A stretch of 64,000 bases of DNA from Triglochin maritima (Eukaryota > Streptophyta > Magnoliopsida > Alismatales > Juncaginaceae), in contig OY821771.1 in the NCBI GenBank assembly GCA_963682175.1, positions 40,506,201-40,570,200 on the forward strand, written 5' to 3'. A model generated the notes under the pieces. That model was not told the origin of the DNA. It searched no databases and worked only from the letters and a program-made list of their open reading frames with translations. Positions 60,915 to 64,000 of this stretch are shown piece by piece. Position 1 is the stretch's first letter. Each line of letters starts with the position of its first letter. Position numbers and translations under genes: made by a program.

Positions 60915-63853
60915 ATGGCGGAAACCCCAAACCCTAATTTCGCCCTCCAGATCGAGCTCCGACTCCTCCGTTGCACCTTCTTCTCCGGCAAAACCCCACC
61001 CCCACCTCCACCGCCTCCCTACCCCCACTCCACCACCGTCCACCACATCGCCGAGGACCTCGTCTCCTCCATCGAGCGCGGGCACTACGCCGACGCGCTG
61101 TCCTCCGCCGCGGCCCGTCGCGTGTTCGCGTTCGCCGACCTGTGGGAGTTCGAGGATTCGGTCGGGTGCGCCGGGGGGTTCTACGAGGAGGTCGGGAGGA
61201 GCGTGGAGGCGTTTTTGGGCGTGGAGGAGGCCTGGATGCAGGCGCTGGAGATTGGCGGTGGAGGTGAGGCGGGGGGGAGCGGGGAGGATGATTTGGTGTG
61301 TAAAGCTGTGATTGTGATGTGTGTTGGTGTCGCTGCGGTTCTGGCTTTCGTCCAGCGTAACATGACTGGGTGAGTGGTGGTTGTGGTGATATGCGTTTTT
61401 GTTGATTGCTAAACTTGGCTATGGCAAATGACGAAGTGATCAGATAGGATTTGTTAGTGTGGTGTGGTCTCAAGGCATGCTTGATAAGGATTTCATTCAT
61501 CAGGGTTCACATTATCGTAGTAACATTGAATGGTTAAGATTGTGGTTTTGCATCATGGGGTTTAATTAGAGTCTAAATTTCTTTCGAAAAAATTGCATCA
61601 TTCACTAGCAAATGCATGGTGGTAGGAATTAGGCAATTGATTCTGTTATAAGTGGTTGAAACTATAGGTCATAGACATGTTATCATAGGTAACAAGTAGT
61701 GTTCCACAATGGTAGGTTGGGTGAAAATTATGGGAATATGGGGTAATGTGATGTACATAAAATGTAGACTTGGGCAAATCACATTAGCAGATCCAACGGC
61801 GAACTAATAGTTGCTAAACATGTGTCTCAGAAGATTAAATTTTGCGGCTGTTAAGCTCAATTGCCAGTTCAATGACCAAAAAAAGTTAAGCTCAATTATT
61901 GATGCTAGTCATTGTACCATACGAAGACCATATGTATTCTATTGTTTTTTTAGTGAATTATTAAGATTTAAATGATTTGCTATTGAAATCGCAGGCCAAT
62001 TGAGGATTTTTCTCCTTTTCCTCTTCAATTTCCAAGAAAGCAGGATGCTGTGGATGGTGGGGGAGAATGGGATGCTTGGGCTCGTAATCAATTAACATCA
62101 AGTGGTTCTGATCTGTTTGGGAAATTTCCCATGCTTCAGGTTCCTCTCTTGTATAAATAACAAAATTTTGAATGTCATTGCATCTTAGTTACGTTTTATT
62201 GAGGAATAACCTCAACCATGTCATGTTGATATTGTTTGTCTGGGGTAGGATAACCCTACGAAGCAAGATATTTTGCTCATCATTGATTGAAATGTAATTT
62301 CAAATTTGGTTCAGTTTTCTCTGGAGTTTTTATTAGTGTTAAGATATTTCCATACTATATGAATGATGGATCACTGCGTATATTGTATAGCACATGTGAG
62401 TTGCTTAAGTGATACATCATAGTTAGAAATCCACATCAACTATAAATTCTATTTTTCTTCCATAGCAAAGAAGATCTAACAAATCTCTTTTTGTTTGCAG
62501 TATATCCCCTATGCAAAGATATTGTTCAGCAAGATCAGGGACTTGTTCTCCAAGAGAGAAGGTTTTTGCTTAGATGGAACTAAAAGTATATCTTGGTGGT
62601 TGTTTAGAGTTATTCTTCTCCAACAACAGGTTTTAGATGATCTGTCTTCGTCTGTATATGACATGCTAAATGAGTTCACTGCCGAAACTTTATATCACTT
62701 TGGCACTATAGAAAAAGTAAATTATTATTGGAATACCCTCTTATGGGACAATGAAGCTTCGACAATTGTAGCATTGGCTCATTTAGAAGCTGGAGTAATG
62801 GAGAATATTTATGGAAGAGTTGACTCCGCAAGGTCTGTTACCTTCCATTAAAATGTTTTCAAAGTCCAAACTACATTTTCTCTAATTTCACAATATGTTA
62901 ATTAAAATGTTCAAACTAATCTTTTCTCTTTGAAGGCAAACATGTTGAAGTAATATTTGCCCTTCTCTTTCTATTGTAGGCAATAAATAATTGACCACTT
63001 CAAAATTTGAGGTTGAATACTTTGAAAGCTTGCTATGCGCTTTGGATCTTTGACAATTGATAAAAAAACTGAGATAGTAGACGAGTTAGAATAATATGGA
63101 GCCCAGTGGGAAAAAAGATAAGCTAATGCAAAACAGTTTTCAGGAGTTGAACCAATATTTGACAAAGTATGTGAAATTCAACAAAAGGAAAACATTGTTT
63201 AAAGGTGGAACTGATAATGAATCATGTGAGCTTGAAAATTGGAGAACCAAAATTTATATAGGATCTACTTGATGATGTACCGAAAACGTCACTCCTTATT
63301 GCTATATTTAAAAAAATTGTAATAAATACATTTTGTTAATTACTTTGTTTACAGAATGCATTTTGGTTTGTCTGAACATGGAAGTGGCTTGCATTTATCT
63401 GTTAAAGGTGCTCTTGGCTATCGAACGGTGCACCAGGTACATCTGAATTATGTACCTTAAACTAAGTGAGTTGTGGAAATCCTGCTCATTTCAATTTGTA
63501 CTCAATCCACTTAATACTTAATTCAGTTTTCTTGTAGGTTGATGCGAAGGCTCAAATGGTACTTGTAGATACAGATTCACAAGGGAAAGGTGGCAGGACA
63601 CTAATAAAATGTTCTGAAGTTAAAAGGGAAGACCAAAAAAGTGAAAATGCAAGCAATCCAACTTCTCCCAAATACTCTGACATATTGATAACTCCGAAAT
63701 TATTAGAAAATGGAGCTAGTGATCGTGAACGTGATGGAGATGTTGCTCAAAATGGTGAACCTGCTACAGGATTTCTAACAGCAGTTCAACAAGCAGTTAT
63801 CCTTGCACAATGCCTTCATATTAACAGGAGCAATCCTGATGATGAACTATCAA
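60915..63853 (+). CDS. TTC27: TPR protein 27 homologue (TTC27/Emw1-type), 5' part; continues beyond window
   Basis: TTC27-type proteins are conserved eukaryotic TPR proteins of poorly known function; yeast Emw1 is essential for wall integrity. Exons in the window are 60915-61369, 61995-62139, 62501-62832, 63355-63436 and 63538-63853, all in frame, about 443 codons; more exons must follow. The first exon is GC-rich with a Pro tract ('PPPPPPPPYPHS'), unlike its AT-rich surroundings. Family-type blocks are 'YAKILFSKIRDLF', 'SISWWLFRVILLQQQVLDD', 'FGLSEHGSGLHLSVKGALG' with 'YRTVHQVDAKAQMVLV', and 'AVQQAVILAQCLHINRSNPDDEL'. The TPR repeats themselves would lie downstream, outside the window. The start is the first ATG after a CT-rich leader. 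Identity rests on the N-terminal region only. Confidence 0.85.
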
Positions 63854-64000
63854 GTACATTGCTGAACCTTCTTTATGATATCCACTCAAATTTTCATTTC
63901 CAAGAATTTTGCATGTGCTGTCGACTCATCTCTAGTCCTATTTTATTTTAGGTCCTGTTTTGCAATTTTTTTTTCTACGTCAATAGCCCTTCCAACCATT
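63854..64000 (+). other. Intron of the TTC27 homologue running off the window
   Basis: Begins GTACATTG after 'DDELSS'-type coding sequence. The open frame continues by chance to 63951. Confidence 0.6.

Noticed and set aside
60934..61500. 188-residue minus-strand frame overlapping the TTC27 first exon
   Set aside because: Arg/Pro-rich antisense translation of a GC-rich exon; no family features.

Overview
The window is nuclear DNA of a flowering plant. It is AT-rich, its genes are split by many short introns with plant-type splice sites, and it holds plant-only families: FCA, a class III peroxidase, sucrose-phosphate synthase and a CRCK-type receptor-like kinase. Many hAT, MULE, CACTA and PIF/Harbinger-like elements and LTR remnants lie between and inside the genes. 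The species cannot be named from sequence alone; a eudicot is my guess. All splice junctions were read by hand from frame continuity and GT/GC-AG borders.

Layout. 463-4355 (+): 3' part of FCA (second RRM, WW domain, Gln-rich region, stop). 5293-6115: hAT MITE. 6527-8828 (+): complete four-exon class III peroxidase. 14872-10025 (-): complete SF3B3/SAP130 splicing factor subunit, convergent with the peroxidase. 15488-25010: a transposon block with a small hAT-like element, a 1508-bp solo LTR, an inverted older LTR of the same family carrying a nested hAT MITE, and a 5.2-kb MULE with decayed transposase and a GRF-zinc-finger passenger gene. 35893-25721 (-): complete 13-exon sucrose-phosphate synthase (family A) with a CACTA-like MITE, a second MITE and a TA microsatellite in intron 2. 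36400-43070: second transposon block with a long-TIR element containing two minisatellites, a hAT MITE, a second 1508-bp solo LTR, an internally deleted hAT element and another hAT MITE. 48913-43953 (-): complete 13-exon eIF2A. 50398-50920: Harbinger-like MITE. 52441-57553 (+): complete seven-exon CRCK3-like kinase, with a hAT MITE inserted in one copy of an intronic tandem duplication. 60915-window end (+): 5' part of a TTC27-type TPR protein.

The host genes are unrelated single-copy-style genes (flowering time and RNA processing, lignin/wall redox, spliceosome, sucrose synthesis, translation, signalling, TPR scaffold) and form no cluster or pathway. The most unusual signal is in the two near-identical solo LTRs. 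Each carries seven pairs of the palindrome CGGTCGACCG, the two members of a pair starting 19-23 bp apart, just upstream of a TATA box in the inferred minus-strand transcription direction. Other points are two GC-AG introns that preserve the protein (FCA, SPS), a hAT insertion with its empty site preserved next to it, and an unidentified coding-like fragment with an in-frame stop near 43.5 kb.
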